From Podochytrium sp. JEL0797 (Eukaryota; Chytridiomycota; Chytridiomycetes; Chytridiales; Chytriomycetaceae): DNA of 41,606 nt. The stretch spans positions 1 through 41,606 of the forward strand of contig JADGJG010000115.1 of the NCBI GenBank assembly GCA_027596195.1, in the 5' to 3' direction. The position numbers were made by a program, and so were the translations under genes. Every line of letters begins with the position of its first letter. The stretch's first letter is position 1. The notes below the pieces were generated by a model, which was not told the DNA's origin, did not search any database, and worked only from the letters and a program-made list of their open reading frames with translations. Shown here piece after piece: positions 1 through 11,988 of this stretch.

Positions 1-56
<56 letters not shown>
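1..56. repeat. poly-C homopolymer run at window start
   Basis: The first 56 bases are uninterrupted C. They abut the intron of a minus-strand gene whose 3' part is missing. A homopolymer this long at the exact edge is most simply a sequencing or assembly artefact at a contig end; it has no telomere-like repeat unit. Confidence 0.9.
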
Positions 57-58
<2 letters not shown>

Positions 59-109
59 AAAAAAATGTATTAGTAATTGGGGAAAAAAACACAACGCGAG
101 CCTACTCAC

Positions 110-724
110 GCGAGTATATTCAGATACTTCAAGCTGACAGACATAGGAGTCGCGTTGAACATATTTAGGTTTTCGTAATCCACCAGGACTATTTTTCAAC
201 ATATTGAATGAGAAAGAAAATTCAACACCAATGGATACACTACCATCGACGCGTTCGACACTAGCAGGCATAAGTTTGATGGCCTTCTCCAGCATGAACA
301 CAGAATAGCGAATCTGGCGGTCATAGGTCTTGGTGTTTTCGTTTCGTGGAACAAGGAAAAGAAGCGGGTGACCCTTCTTGTCGAAGCCAGAGAGGAACTG
401 CTTTCCAGTCACAGCCTCCGGTTCGACTTCCTCCGGCGTGATTAAATCGGGCCGATACTCCTTTCGCCAGGCCAAGGTGGCTCCAAGACGGGTGATAGAA
501 GCAGCGAGATCGAATTTGGTCGCTCTGAGGAAGCGGTTGGCACACGCCGCATCAGCCCAGGCAGTGAGGGCAGAGCTCTCTTCGGCAGTCGGGTTGAGGT
601 CTGAAATCAAGCGAGAGACTTGGGCCAGGAGATCCGCTTGCTGCTGCTGCTGCTCTGATGTGAGGACCGGGGCAGAAGGCACGGGCTGGATGGTGGCAGG
701 GCATTCGAAGATCGGTCCAGCCAT
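110..724 (-). CDS. Sec14-like CRAL-TRIO protein, 3' part missing
   Basis: Partial gene read from ATG at 724: exon 1 724..244, a 55-nt intron 243..189, exon 2 188..110, then a GTGAGT donor at 109. About 186 residues remain. A short Gln run (near residues 25-29) is followed by a CRAL-TRIO N-terminal helix region (RFLRATKFDLAASITRLG, WRKEYRP) and the start of the Sec14 lipid-binding fold (GHPLLFLVPR, then VDVLVDYENLNMFNATP and SLKYLNIL across the intron). Sec14-family proteins carry phosphatidylinositol or phosphatidylcholine between membranes. The frame meets TGA right after the donor, so another exon must follow; the poly-C run has replaced it. Intron and CRAL-TRIO matches agree, so family assignment is firm; substrate is unknown. 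Confidence 0.85.
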
Positions 725-1093
725 GGTTGCAGCTTGCGTCTTCGCGAGAATTTTTCACCCGCCGAGGCGTCGTCGCAACTCCTTCAGCTCCAAAGAATCA
801 ACTGAGGAATTCGTGGCTTACATCAATGGTTTTGGGGCGGAGGTGAACGGGTCGTTTGAGACGCGTTTGCTGAATCTCAATCACACGGGGATCGATGGAA
901 GTGCTCACTCGCGTTCGTTCTCGGCCGCGGTTTCGTCCAAAAAGGCATACCATATTCCAATATCTCACGGAGTCATTCCACACTCTCTGAAGGCAGTAGC
1001 ACACTCACACGTTTCAGCTCTCCTTCCCTTTCCGTTTCTTGCGTAATTGCGCCAGTCCCAAAAAAATTGTGTTTCACTCCCGTTTCGCCCCAA
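725..1093. other. intergenic region between divergent genes
   Basis: This 369-bp gap separates the divergent starts of the Sec14-like gene (-) and the first Kin4-like kinase (+). Both promoters and 5' leaders must lie here. I see no convincing TATA box, repeat or small gene; ORFs in it look like chance. Confidence 0.5.
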
Positions 1094-4000
1094 ATGGCTG
1101 CCCACCGCCCACATGCGCCCATGCTCGGGCCGTACCAGCTCATTCGAACCATTGGCGAGGGCGAATTCGGAAAAGTAAAGCTAGCTGTGCATTCCGGAAC
1201 TGGCGGCGAGGTGCAGTGTTCTCCTGTGTTTGGCGCCCTTGATCGGAATCTCAACCTCATTTCCCTTTGCATGTCTCCCCCCCAATAGGTTGCGATCAAG
1301 CTCTGTAAGAAGTCGCAGGTTGTTGCGAGCCCAAACGGGTACACGAAACTCATGCGGGAGATATCGACTCTCAAAATGGTCCGATCGCATCCTTACATCA
1401 TCACGCTGATTGAAGTTATTGAAACGGAAGTGTATATTGCGATTGTCATGGAGCTTGCCAAAGGTACGGGGTAGAAGAGTGGAGAGGATGGGAAGGGTGA
1501 TCCGGGCTTGATCGGCGGAGATGCATCCAAATCACCCCAAAGACACTCGTTATTGCGACCAACTGGGCGGGCGTTTCTTCAACCGGAATACGTGCGTTTG
1601 TGGCGGAATCTTTTGCTGGAACTTGGTATCGGCCAGTGTTTCGAAAACAAAGTGCTTTGTCGAATCAGTTTCAAGTCGGGATAGCGACGAAAGGAAGAAA
1701 TGGAGCTGACAAACACTTATTTCAACAACAGGCGGTGAACTGTTCGAACATATTCTGGCCAATCGATGTTTGGCTGAAGACGAGTCGCGAAAGCTATTTG
1801 CTCAAATCATCTGCGGTAAGCCCTCATTCCCTCCTGCCCTGTCTCACTGGATTCTAACGTTCTAACGTCCGCAACAGCCGTTGGCTTCATTCACAGCATC
1901 GGCGTCGTTCACCGGGACTTGAAATTGGTAATTGGACCCACCACCTTCGGATGCCTCCTTGTTTTGCTGAAGCCCGTTTCCAGGAAAACATTCTCCTTGA
2001 TGGCTCTCAAAGCGTGCTCGTGACGGATTTCGGATTCGCCAACAAGTCCCTGGGACCGGAAAGCTTCTTGAAAACGAGCTGTGGTTCGCCATGCTATGCC
2101 GCTCCTGAGCTTGTGACCAGCGATGTTAGTCCAGTTTGTTTTTTGAGTCGCCTGAGTTGCAAATTTACCTTTTCTGATATAGGGATACGTTGGCGAGACG
2201 GCCGACATCTGGAGTTGTGGAGTGATTTTGTTTTCAATGATCGCCGGTTACCTGCCCTACGATGATGACCCAAACAACCCGGACGGAGAGAACATCAATT
2301 TGCTGTACAACTACATTATGGAGACGAAGCTGGAGTTCCCAGACTACGTCCCCGAAGACTGCCGACACCTCATCAACCGAATTCTGGTCCCGGACCCGAA
2401 ATATAGAGCGGGTATCGACGAGATTATGAACCACGTTTGGCTGCAACCCGTGCGACACATGTTTGTGGAGGAAATGAGCCGCCGAAAAGTGAGTCTCATT
2501 CAAATCGATTGCTGTGCCTGGTGAAGCTAACTTTTTCATATCCAGGCAATCGGCTACATCAAACTGACTGGTCCCGGATTTTCCCCCGTTTCCGAATCGC
2601 CCACTGAAGCCGCAGTCCCGATGCCACGTCTTGACCCCGTGATTCCGGTTCAACGACCAGAAGCTACCGTTTCGACCAACACACTTTCTCCCATTCAAGA
2701 ATCCCCCGCTACAACTCCGCACAAGGCCAAACCGGTTCCAATGGAGAGTCTCCTTCAACCACCTCCGACTCCTCCGTTGTTTACGAAACCTGTAAGGTCT
2801 TCGGAACGAATCGACGTCACGCAAATGGATGTTGTGCCTTCTCACAGTGCCGAGGCCGCGCCCGTTGTGCAAGGAATCGCTCATGTGCGCGAGGAGGTTC
2901 AAGAATCGATGGTTGTTGAAGACTTGACGGAATCCACGCTCGTTGTTGAGGAGAGCGATTCGATGGTTGTAGATGAAGAGATGGCGGAAGCCAAGACCTC
3001 TAGTGTGGAGAGTGATAATTTCCACGCCGCGCTTGTGGTAGAAAAATCCTTGGTCGTTGAGGGCGATGAGATGGAAGTGGATGCGGTGGAAGAGGTTTCA
3101 CGCGAGGGACGCTCTTCTGTTGCTTCCATTCCTGAAGTGGAGGCTCCGGTGCCGTTTGTACCCAAAATGAGTGCTGCAACTGTGGAGGAATCGATTGCTG
3201 CCATGTCGATTGATGCCGTCCAGGAGGTCCCTCTGGAGCAGGAGGCCGTCCTCAAAACTGAGACGATTGCATCGACAACTACGTCCCGTCGTGAAATCAT
3301 CCTTGAACAAGCCCCCTCAGCATCAAGTCATTCTACGGTCCCCAATGTCGTCGCGGCCATGGACACATTGCAACCCAGCGTTGCGGAGCAAACTCGAGTG
3401 CTTGATAATGAGAGGCGGGCTGTGGAAACGACCGTGGTGGTAGAAGGAACAGTGTTGGCCCCGGTCGAGTCGCTCAACATGCGCGTTGACTCCACTACTC
3501 TGCATCGGCCACTCCCACCCATCCCAGTGATTCCACCCTCCACTGCGCAAGCGAGACCACCTTCAAATTCACCATCTCCAAACCGTACCATGTCTCCCGA
3601 CGAAACCCCCCGAAACTCGAACCAGACGGTCGAATCGCCGGTCCACAAAGCGGTTGAGGTTTCGCTCAGCCCCACCGATGAGCCCCGAGTCTCCACGCAA
3701 TCCCATTCCTCCAATTCAACCATCACAATTCCAGAGCGCGCCGATTCAACGGCGGATGACGGATTTGTATTCTTGGACGGCTCATATTTGCACGTCACGA
3801 GCCGAGGGGTGGTGAATCGAGTGTTGGAAAAGGACTTGCCTGCGACTCCGTCCGTTGTTGCCGAACGAAAGGCAGATGTTTCTTCTTCGGAACGGCAGGC
3901 TACTCCTACAGCTCCGCGCCCGCGCACGGCGTTTGAGAGCTTTATGGTCACGGGAAGATACTCGACTCCTCTGGATGGCGAACCGAAAGCGTTGCGTGGA

Positions 4001-5410
4001 ATGACGGATGCAAGAACGGCTTCGAAGAAGGTGTCCATTCAGGAACCGGCCTTTGACGGCGATGTCTCAACACCACCTCCTCAAACCGCCCCTAGTGTGT
4101 CAAGGGGTAGCTGGTTTGGAACCAAGAAGGGAAGAAGCGATACTCCAGATTTGTAAGTTGTTTCTGCTCCCCCATTTGAGCGCTCAATGTAATGGACTTT
4201 TGCATTCAGAACACGCTCGGAAACTTTCTTGAGCACCATTTTCCGACCGAAAAGCCAAACTCCGAGATCTCCAAGTGTTGCTGCTTCGCCAGCTCCTGTC
4301 GGTTACGGATTGAACACCCAAAAGTATCAAGAGCCGAGCGCCAGCCCCTCCTCGAATCTGCGAGCCATTCCACCACCACAAGATTTCTCTTCGACCACTC
4401 TGCACAACACTAGCATGAACAGCGAGATTCGCCACGCGTCCTCCAAAGCCTCCAGTGATTTGGCCTTTCAAGCTTTGCCCCTCAAGCTTCACAATCGATC
4501 AAGCACATCGCAGTCGTTCGTGCAACCCCGATTCACTCCCGTCCCAATTCCCTCGGGGACACCCTCGGCGCCGTCGTTTGAAGACGCTGGCACTTTCAGC
4601 AAAGCTCCAGTCGAGATGCCGGGCATGGTTGACCGATCCGCAACCGTTCTCTCGCTGAGTGCTTCCGAGTATTATGTCCAATTTGCAGCGGACCCCCGAA
4701 GCAACAGCGAGTCTGCTCACGCAAGCTGGGAGGACAAGAAAATCCGCGTGAGTTCCGGAACCGTCGACCACCGAGCCATCAGCCGACGAAACCCCGAGTC
4801 GCTGCTTGCAGATTTGGAAGTCACTTTCGAGCAACGAGGTTTCCAAGTCGCTTCGAGGCGGAAAGAGGGCGAATACCGAATCAAGGTCACGCGGCCCGGG
4901 TATTTGGCACGGCGGTCGGCCAATGCCGGCGAGGAGGATCCCTCTGGAGTCCCCGTGTCTGTTCAGGAGCTGTCCAAGTTCATGCAGGTTCCTCGCGAGT
5001 TTACGGAAACCCAGCAGACTGGTATCGTGTCGCTCCCTCCGTCCGTGTCGCGAACCATTAGCAAGAACGAAAAGCTCAAGCAAACGTCCAAGGTTGGGCG
5101 CATGCTGTCTGGGTTGCCCGCATCGCTGGCCAAGAAGGTCAAGTACGTCAAGGAGTATGGGCTCCAATACAACAACGGATTTGCTCCCAAGCGCTTGATG
5201 GCCCTTCCTTCGACGCCTCGAAACGATGCCAGTGCGTCACCAGCGTCGGCTGATGTGCAGTTCGTGGATGAAATTGTATTCTATGCCGAGATTCAAAAGG
5301 TTCCGCACCTTCCCGGAGTCTATTGCGTGACGTTCAAGAGGGTGCGCGGGAACATTTGGGAGTTCAAGAAGCTGTACGATCACATGGTGGAAGACCTGCC
5401 TCTTCTTTAA
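1094..5410 (+). CDS. Kin4-like Ser/Thr kinase with KA1 tail (paralogue 1)
   Basis: Eight exons: 1094-1210, 1289-1463, 1732-1815, 1878-1927, 1984-2124, 2183-2488, 2546-4152, 4210-5410; about 1,226 aa. The catalytic domain starts near residue 13: glycine loop [12 protein letters not shown] lysine 43, HRDLKLEN with Asp139, DFG at 157-159, T-loop [11 protein letters not shown]. The [19 protein letters not shown] insertion is the kind found in fungal Kin4-type CAMKL kinases, which act in spindle-position and cell-cycle control. A roughly 900-residue disordered tail follows, with acidic VVE/VVD motifs near 2909-3082. The protein ends in a KA1-like domain ([19 protein letters not shown]), which in relatives binds acidic membrane lipids or regulates the kinase. 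All catalytic residues are present. First of three tandem paralogues; only 98 bp separate its stop from the next ATG. Confidence 0.87.
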
Positions 5411-5508
5411 GTTGTTTTATTATTTTTATCTTTTCTTTTCTTAGTCAATAAAGCACACAAAAGTTTTCTTGTTTTTGAATTGGTTCGCCAAGCAACAAAG
5501 CACCAAAT

Positions 5509-7356
5509 ATGAACGTCGCAATCGGAAACAGCTTCAGCCTCATTCGAGAACTCGGCAGAGGAGAGTTGGGTCACGTTCATCTGGCGATTGACCTCCGGAC
5601 GTCGAAGCAGGTGAATTGATTGGTGTGATTGACTGGGCCAAAAGCCGCATTTGAACACAGAATTGAGAAGGTTGCCGTCAAACTGATCAACAAGAGTCGC
5701 ATGTTACATGAACGGAAGGAAAGGCTGTCCCTGGAAGTGGGCATTCTGCGGGTATTTAATTTATTTGAAATTCATCAATCTCTAATGCTTTATTTGTCAT
5801 CAGCGCCTGGACCACCCCCAAATCATCAAACTGCATCAAGTGATGGATATAAAGGGATATCTGGTAATAGTGACGGAGCCGCATACCGGTTTGTGTGTTT
5901 TCTCGGTGTTCTGTTTGGGCTTGTGTTCACCAGCCCTCCCTCCTCCCCCCGCCCCTTAGGAGGCGAACTGTTCGATTATTTGGTCGCCAGAACGCGATTA
6001 GATGAAGCTCATTCATGCCAAAAATTTTCTCAAATCGTCCTCGGCGTTCAGCACCTGCATTCAGCCGGAATCGTTCATCGCGGGCTCAAACTTGTTCGTA
6101 TTACCCACCCCCTTCGAATCCACGCCTTCTTCCCTCACACCTCGTAGGAAAACATTATATTGACCCACGACAACAATGTCGTGATTGCTGGTTTCGGAAA
6201 CGCGTGTCAAATGGGAGCCAACAAAAGCTGTCGCTTGGAAATGACTGAGTCGACGCTCGCATTCACATCTCCAGAACTGCTACGCGATGACCGATACTCC
6301 AATTCATCTGCAGATATTTGGAGCTGTGGCGTGATTCTTTTTTGTCTCCTGTGTGGGACACTCCCCTTCGACGACCCCGAGAACCCAGATATGAACATTG
6401 GGCGACTCTATCTGTACGTTAAATCTACAAGACCAACGTACCCGGACTTTCTATCGGACGACGCGGTGGCCTTGATTATGTCGATGCTTCAAGTGCATCG
6501 GAGAAATCGGGCAAGCTTGGAAGAGATTCTCGCTCATCCGTAAATATCGTTTATTGCTTGACTGGTCTTGGTGGAATCTAAATGTTTGTAATGCAGATGG
6601 CTTTCCCCGGAACTCGATTCTTTCGAAGACGAACTCTTTCGCCAGAGAATTCAACCGGCCTCCGCCCTCGCAAGCTCAAAAAGATTTGCTGCGTCCCCCA
6701 AAAGTATCCTAGGCGAATATCACGCATCCCAGCATCCTCGACTCCATCTCGATAAACGCTCCGCGAGCCCACCATTAGGGAGAACGTTGTTGCGAATATC
6801 AGCCGATGAGTGGGGCATCCAAGAAATCGACCCATATCAGCCAAATATGCCGTCGCATATGGAGGACGATCCGAAAATGTCCTCGAGTTTTCTCCACGCG
6901 TTCAAGTCGAAAAGCGTGGCTCAACAAGAATCGCCACTGCCAGCGCCTGATTTGACTACTTCCGATTCCCTGGAGAGGCTTGGTTGCGAGGCAATCAAAG
7001 ATGATTCGCCGAGAAGCATCATGAAAAGCGACTCCCTCCAGCGACCCCAGAATATTCCCATGAAGCGCGTTTCAATTCGCGTTAGGGAGTCGGTGGTGGA
7101 GATTGAGAGAGGAGTAAAGGCGGGGCGGTCTGATTCAAAGTTTCGATCGCGGTGGGACTCTGTGGTGGACAATGTGAAACGCGAGTTTTCCTTCGCGCCG
7201 AAATGGGGTAACACCCATTCGTCTCGCGATCAAGAATTCGGAGGAGGTTCTTGGAAAGCCAGGTTTGTTAGGTCTTCACACCTGTTGCACCTCTAATTTT
7301 GACATGTCAGATCATTTTTCGACATCTTCAAGCGCAGGAAGACGTCAAACTATTAA
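5509..7356 (+). CDS. Kin4-like pseudokinase without KA1 domain (paralogue 2)
   Basis: Seven exons: 5509-5610, 5671-5751, 5804-5888, 5960-6093, 6148-6539, 6597-7262, 7311-7356; about 501 aa. The kinase fold is clear: glycine loop GRGELGHV, VAVK with Lys38, [24 protein letters not shown]. The catalytic Asp of HRD is Gly (HRGLKLEN, 129-131), the metal-binding Asp of DFG is Gly (AGFGNA, 149-151), and the SCGSPxYAAPE T-loop has become TLAFTSPE. Lys38, the helix-C Glu and the catalytic-loop Asn remain, so nucleotide binding is possible but phosphotransfer is unlikely. Introns match paralogue 3, and no frameshift or internal stop was found, so it looks like a maintained protein, not debris. It ends at KRRKTSNY, before the region where both neighbours have KA1. 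A scaffold or regulator role is inference. Confidence 0.85.
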
Positions 7357-7502
7357 TAGAACCTGGCGCACAGGGGTCGCCCTCAGGGGTTGTTCGGGAG
7401 TGATTAATTAACTTGAATTCTCTTTCCCACCTGCTTAAATTGCCAGGGCCTGCAAAAAATCGGCACGTGGAATTTTTTTGAAAAAAAATTCGATTCGATC
7501 GC

Positions 7503-10343
7503 ATGCCTCCCCGACACTCCATCTCCACCGAAGACTTCCCACCCTCCTTCCCCGATGAACCCGTTTTTGCTGAAGCTCCCGTCTTTGCTGAAGTTCCCGT
7601 CGTGCGAACTGCGGAGAACTCCCGATATGTATGATGCAAATCACCACACAAAACACCAATCTCCCTTTCACAGGCCGTTTTCGGGGGCATTTACATGCTG
7701 ATCCGGACTGTGGGACAAGGAGAGTTTGGCAAGGTCAAGCTCGCCGTGAATGTCAACACGTCGAAGCAGGTTGGCTTGGCACTCCTTCCGTAATCGCTGT
7801 ACTAAAACGCCCCCGCGAATGCCGCAGGTTGCCGTCAAACTGACCAAAACGGAGCTCTTGACAGCAGACAGGCGACAACGGCTGATGCGCGAGATTTCGA
7901 TTCTGCAGGTTCGAATTTTGCGGTGCTTCCTGGGGTTACTGATGCGACAGCTGGTGTGATTTTGCAGTCCCTGGATCACCCGTACATTCTCAAACTATAC
8001 GATGTCATCGAAACGCCTCAGTATATCGGCATGATCATGGAGCCGTGTCTCGGTGCGTCTGTGTGTCTCCCTTCCTCCGCTCGCTCCGGATCACCGCACT
8101 CAAAAACGAAACCAACGCTAATACAGGCGGCGAGCTGTTCGAATACATTGTACGTCGAAACTATTTGCCCGAATCAGACGCAGTGCGGTTCTTTGCCCAA
8201 ATCATCACGGGCGTCTCTTACCTCCACAACCTGGGCATTGTGCACCGCGATTTGAAATTGGTTCGATGCTCCCCGTTTACACTACTCCATCCCACTGCTG
8301 AATTCTCACAATTCTGTATATTTTTTATTTATTTTTCAGGAAAACATTTTGCTCGATGCGGACCAAAACATTATCCTCGCCGACTTTGGATTCGCGTCAC
8401 CCGCCATCCGAAACGACAGCAATATGCTCGAAACCTCATGCGGCTCGCCCGCATATGCCGCACCTGAGCTCGTCTTGAGTGACGTGAGTACACCACTCAA
8501 ACGCAATCTCGACGTGCCATAACCCTCTTTCGATTTTCAGAAATACTCTGGAGTCGCAGCCGACATTTGGAGCTGCGGTGTGATTCTCTTCGCGATGCTT
8601 GCGGGATATCTGCCCTACGACGACGACCCCGCGAACCCGGACGGCCAAAACATTCACCTGCTTTATAAGTATATCATGGCTGCGCGGCCGGAATATCCCG
8701 AATACGTGTCCGTTGAGGCGCAGGACTTGATTGGAATGATGTTAGTCACGGATCCGACGGGGAGGGCCAAGATGGTGGATGTTATGGGTCATGCGTGAGT
8801 AGTCCTGTGTTTTGAAAGAAAAGTGAACCGTTTTTAATGGTCTGATTTGCAGGTGGATGGGACCCGCTGTAAACATCTTTGAGCAGGAGTTGGAGCGTAG
8901 AAAGAGAGTATTGGAGGCTCAAGCGAAGGAAGAGGCAGCGGCTGCTGCTGCTTCCGCGGCCACTGTGGTGGTTGTTGCAGCAACGGTTGCTGTCGTGGAA
9001 TCATCTCCGGAACCAATGGCCATCGAGCAACCCGAAGCGCAACTTGTAACCGACATCGCCGCGTCCAACGCCGACGAAGAACACGTCCCTGAAGTGCCTC
9101 GCACCGTGACAACCCCTGTTTCCACGCACGTCAAATTTATGGATCCACCAGCGGAACCCACGATCCCACTACCGCCAGCCACAGACAACGACGAACCCAC
9201 CTCCACCATCTCGATTGTTTTGACACCTCCGACTTCACCCCTCGTCACGTTCGCACCGACGACGACGCGCGCGTCGAAATCCGAAGAACAAATGGTGACG
9301 CCCTTGTCTCCCACGGACTCCAACACCTCTTCAACAAGCAAACTCGGGATGCTGTTCAAACGCTCCATCAAACCGATTACACGTGAGTTGACCAAAATCT
9401 CCCTTTCTTCCTTTTCTTTGTTTCCAACAACTTTTTAACAGGTGCCAACTCGGATCGAATGCGCGACTCCGCAACCCCAACATCCCACACCCCCTCCACC
9501 CGACGTTCCTTCTCCCTCCTCTCCCGCCACATGTCCAACCGCAGCTCTGCCACCGCAACACCCTCCCTCATTCCACCCCCGCAAGCACCCCGCATGTCCC
9601 TCAGCGGCGATATCGCAAGTATCTCCGCATCCGACTACCACCTCCGCCACACCGCCTCCCCACCCACACGTCGCCTCAAATTCCACCCGCGCGGCGCCGG
9701 AGTCGACAAACGCGCGCTCAGCACGCGCCCCGTGGATGCCCTGTTTGCGGACCTCGAACACGCACTGGTGGACGCTGGGATGGAGGTCCTTGCACGTGGG
9801 GAAGCGACGGGCGAGTTTCGATTGCAGTGTGTGCGCAGGGGTGTTGTGGAGTGGGGTCGCGGTGGGGGAGGTGGATCGCGAGGAGTCGTTGTGGAAGAGG
9901 AAGAGTTGCGGAAAGTTGGGATTGCGCAGGTTGGGACGAGTGTGGCGGTGGAGAGTGGGGTTGCGAAGGCGTTGCGGAGGGGGGTGAAGGAGAGGGAGAA
10001 GGGTGAGAAGGGGGGTTTGTTTCCCGTGTGGTGGGTGTCGCGCAAGTGGCAGTATTTCCGCGCGTTTGGGGTCAAGTACAATATGGGGTATGATGGCAAG
10101 GCGGTGATTGATGTGAATGAGAATCGGGTTGACGAAAGTGCTGGGGAGGGCACAGCTGCAGGGGGGGAGACGAAGGTGGCGCGGTTTGTGGACGAAGTGA
10201 ATTTCGAGGTGGAGATCTTCAAGCTCAAAAACCTGCAGGACGTTTACGTGGTGGAATTCAAGCGCGTGAGAGGGGATATTTGGGAGTTCAAGAGCCTTTA
10301 CCACAAATTGATTGCGGAGTTGCCGTTGACTCGGGAGTATTGA
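7503..10343 (+). CDS. Kin4-like Ser/Thr kinase with KA1 tail (paralogue 3)
   Basis: Nine exons: 7503-7628, 7674-7769, 7828-7908, 7968-8052, 8127-8260, 8340-8483, 8541-8794, 8853-9382, 9442-10343; about 783 aa. A 42-residue N-terminal exon carries a small FAE(A/V)PV repeat. The kinase domain has [12 protein letters not shown] Lys78, HRD 169-171, DFG 189-191, [11 protein letters not shown] and the [19 protein letters not shown] insertion, so it should be active. After the kinase domain comes an Ala/Val tract (8936-8998) that is hydrophobic but low in complexity, so probably not a real membrane helix. The C terminus repeats the KA1 pattern of paralogue 1 ([19 protein letters not shown]). Exons 3-5 have exactly the lengths of the matching pseudokinase exons, which supports a recent shared ancestor for paralogues 2 and 3. 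Cellular role by homology only. Confidence 0.87.
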
Positions 10344-10601
10344 GCGGGGGAGGAGGGAGGGTTCCGCGTGTTTGCTTTTTCCGTTTTCCAAAATCTACCA
10401 AAGTCGATAGATTCGTTTTCAAAAATCCAATAATTCGCCCGCATGCTCAACATGGCCAGTTATTTCTCGCAGGCCACGGCCATCCATAATCTGTGTGCTA
10501 GATTCAGCAGAAATGATAAATGATTCGCTAAGTTGTCGTATTTGTTGTTGAAGTGCGACCAGAAGAACTGAAAAAAAAGAGATTGAAAATCTCGCAAAAA
10601 G

Positions 10602-11947
10602 ATGTCGCTCACACCACAGAAACACTCCAAATCTCCCTCCCAGCCGTCCTCCAAACCCACCTCCGCAGGCATCTCGAGATCCCTCGCAACCTCCCCGAAA
10701 CCAGGCCCAAAATCCCTCACACGTTCCGCCGCCTCCCTCAAACAATCTTCGGCAAAATCCAACACGAATTTGCCACCTTCAACACGTACAACGACCCCTG
10801 GATCTGCAAAAAAGAAACGCGCTGGAACGGCGGCAACCACGACCAAGAGTACGCCAAACGTGGCTGGAGGCGCGGGTGCTTCGGTCGTTTCGAAACTGCC
10901 CATTGTGAAGCCGAAACCTGTTGTGGATGTCACAAAACCACTTTCGAAATCAGAAGAAGTCTTGATGGACGCGTGTAAAGAGGGAAATGTTGATTTGGTG
11001 TACAAGTGCGTGTGGGAAAAGGTGGACACGATTTGCCTGCGATTTCCCAACGCGTTTTGATTCTCTGACTTGTTTTCCATTCAGGTGAACTTGAACTGCC
11101 GGCTACCCTATTACGGAACCACGTGAGTACTGATCGATTCATCAGATTTGTCCAAATATTTAATCTCCCCCTACAGCCCACTTTCCATGGCCTTCAAACA
11201 TAACCACAAAATCGTCTGCAACGTGCTCATCAATTTCGGCGCCAAATTCGACCCCGACAACTACGGCGTGACCCCAGTGCACTGGGCTGCGCACCAGGGC
11301 CACTCGCGCCTAATTCGCGATCAAGTCCACTCGGGACATATTTCGCGCACAGATCTACAGAAGCGCGACTTTTTCGGGTCCACACCGTTGCATTTCGCGT
11401 CCGTCAACAACCTGTCGGATTGTGTGCAGACGCTGTTGGATGTCGGGTGTGACAGTTTGGTGGCGAATAATGATGGGAGGTTGGCGAGTCAATTGACGGA
11501 CGATTTGGGGATCAAGAATATCTTGTTGGGTATGTATTACTCTCTCTTTTTCACATTTCTTTCCTCCTTTGGTTTTATAACTCTGCAAAATCAGAGGCCC
11601 AGAAGTTTGATGCCGAGATGCACAAACGATTGGAAGAAGAGGAGCGCTTGGCGGCCAAAAAGAGTCGCGAGGGAGCCTCGCGGGACCGCAAAAAGAAGGG
11701 CAAGTCCAAGACGGGCACAGCCACGGCCAATTCGAAAGGCAAGCCGGGAACGTCTGGCAAGTCTGTGGTAGTGGGGGCAAAGAAAATAATGGTGCCTGGT
11801 ACTGGTGCAGCGGGTAAGACCAAGAAGGCGGCAGCGGCAGCACCTCCTCCGTTGAAGGGCCAAGAACCGGTTGGAGTTGCGGCAGGAAAAGACGCGAAAG
11901 CGGCCACGCATTTGCGGACAACGAATGCATGGACGACGCATGATTAA
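10602..11947 (+). CDS. ankyrin-repeat protein with basic disordered ends
   Basis: Four exons: 10602-11021, 11085-11122, 11177-11529, 11595-11947; about 387 aa. The first 115 residues are Ser/Thr/Pro/Lys-rich and look disordered. Ankyrin repeats follow (LMDACKEGNVDLV, TPLSMAFKHNHKIVCNVL, TPVHWAAHQGHSRLI, TPLHFASVNNLSDCVQTLL), then a charged helix (HKRLEEEERLAAKKSREG) and a Lys/Ala/Pro-rich tail ending in NAWTTHD. Ankyrin arrays bind partner proteins; no catalytic domain is visible. The first donor is uncertain: GTGGAC at 11022 keeps frame into VNLNCRLPYYG, while the stronger-looking GTGCGT nearby would lead to a stop. It lies 41 bp before the ubiquitin-protease gene on the same strand. Specific function not recognised. 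Confidence 0.75.
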
Positions 11948-11988
11948 AATGCATTAGAAATAAAAGGTTAATTTATTTCAAACAAAAT

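Noticed and set aside
1..56. Poly-C as a telomere or natural chromosome end
   Set aside because: There is no repeat unit, it cuts a gene within an intron, and telomeres are not pure C/G homopolymers.
2234..3025. 263-codon minus-strand ORF across kinase 1
   Set aside because: It overlaps a kinase exon with clear motifs and crosses a supported intron; no homology visible.
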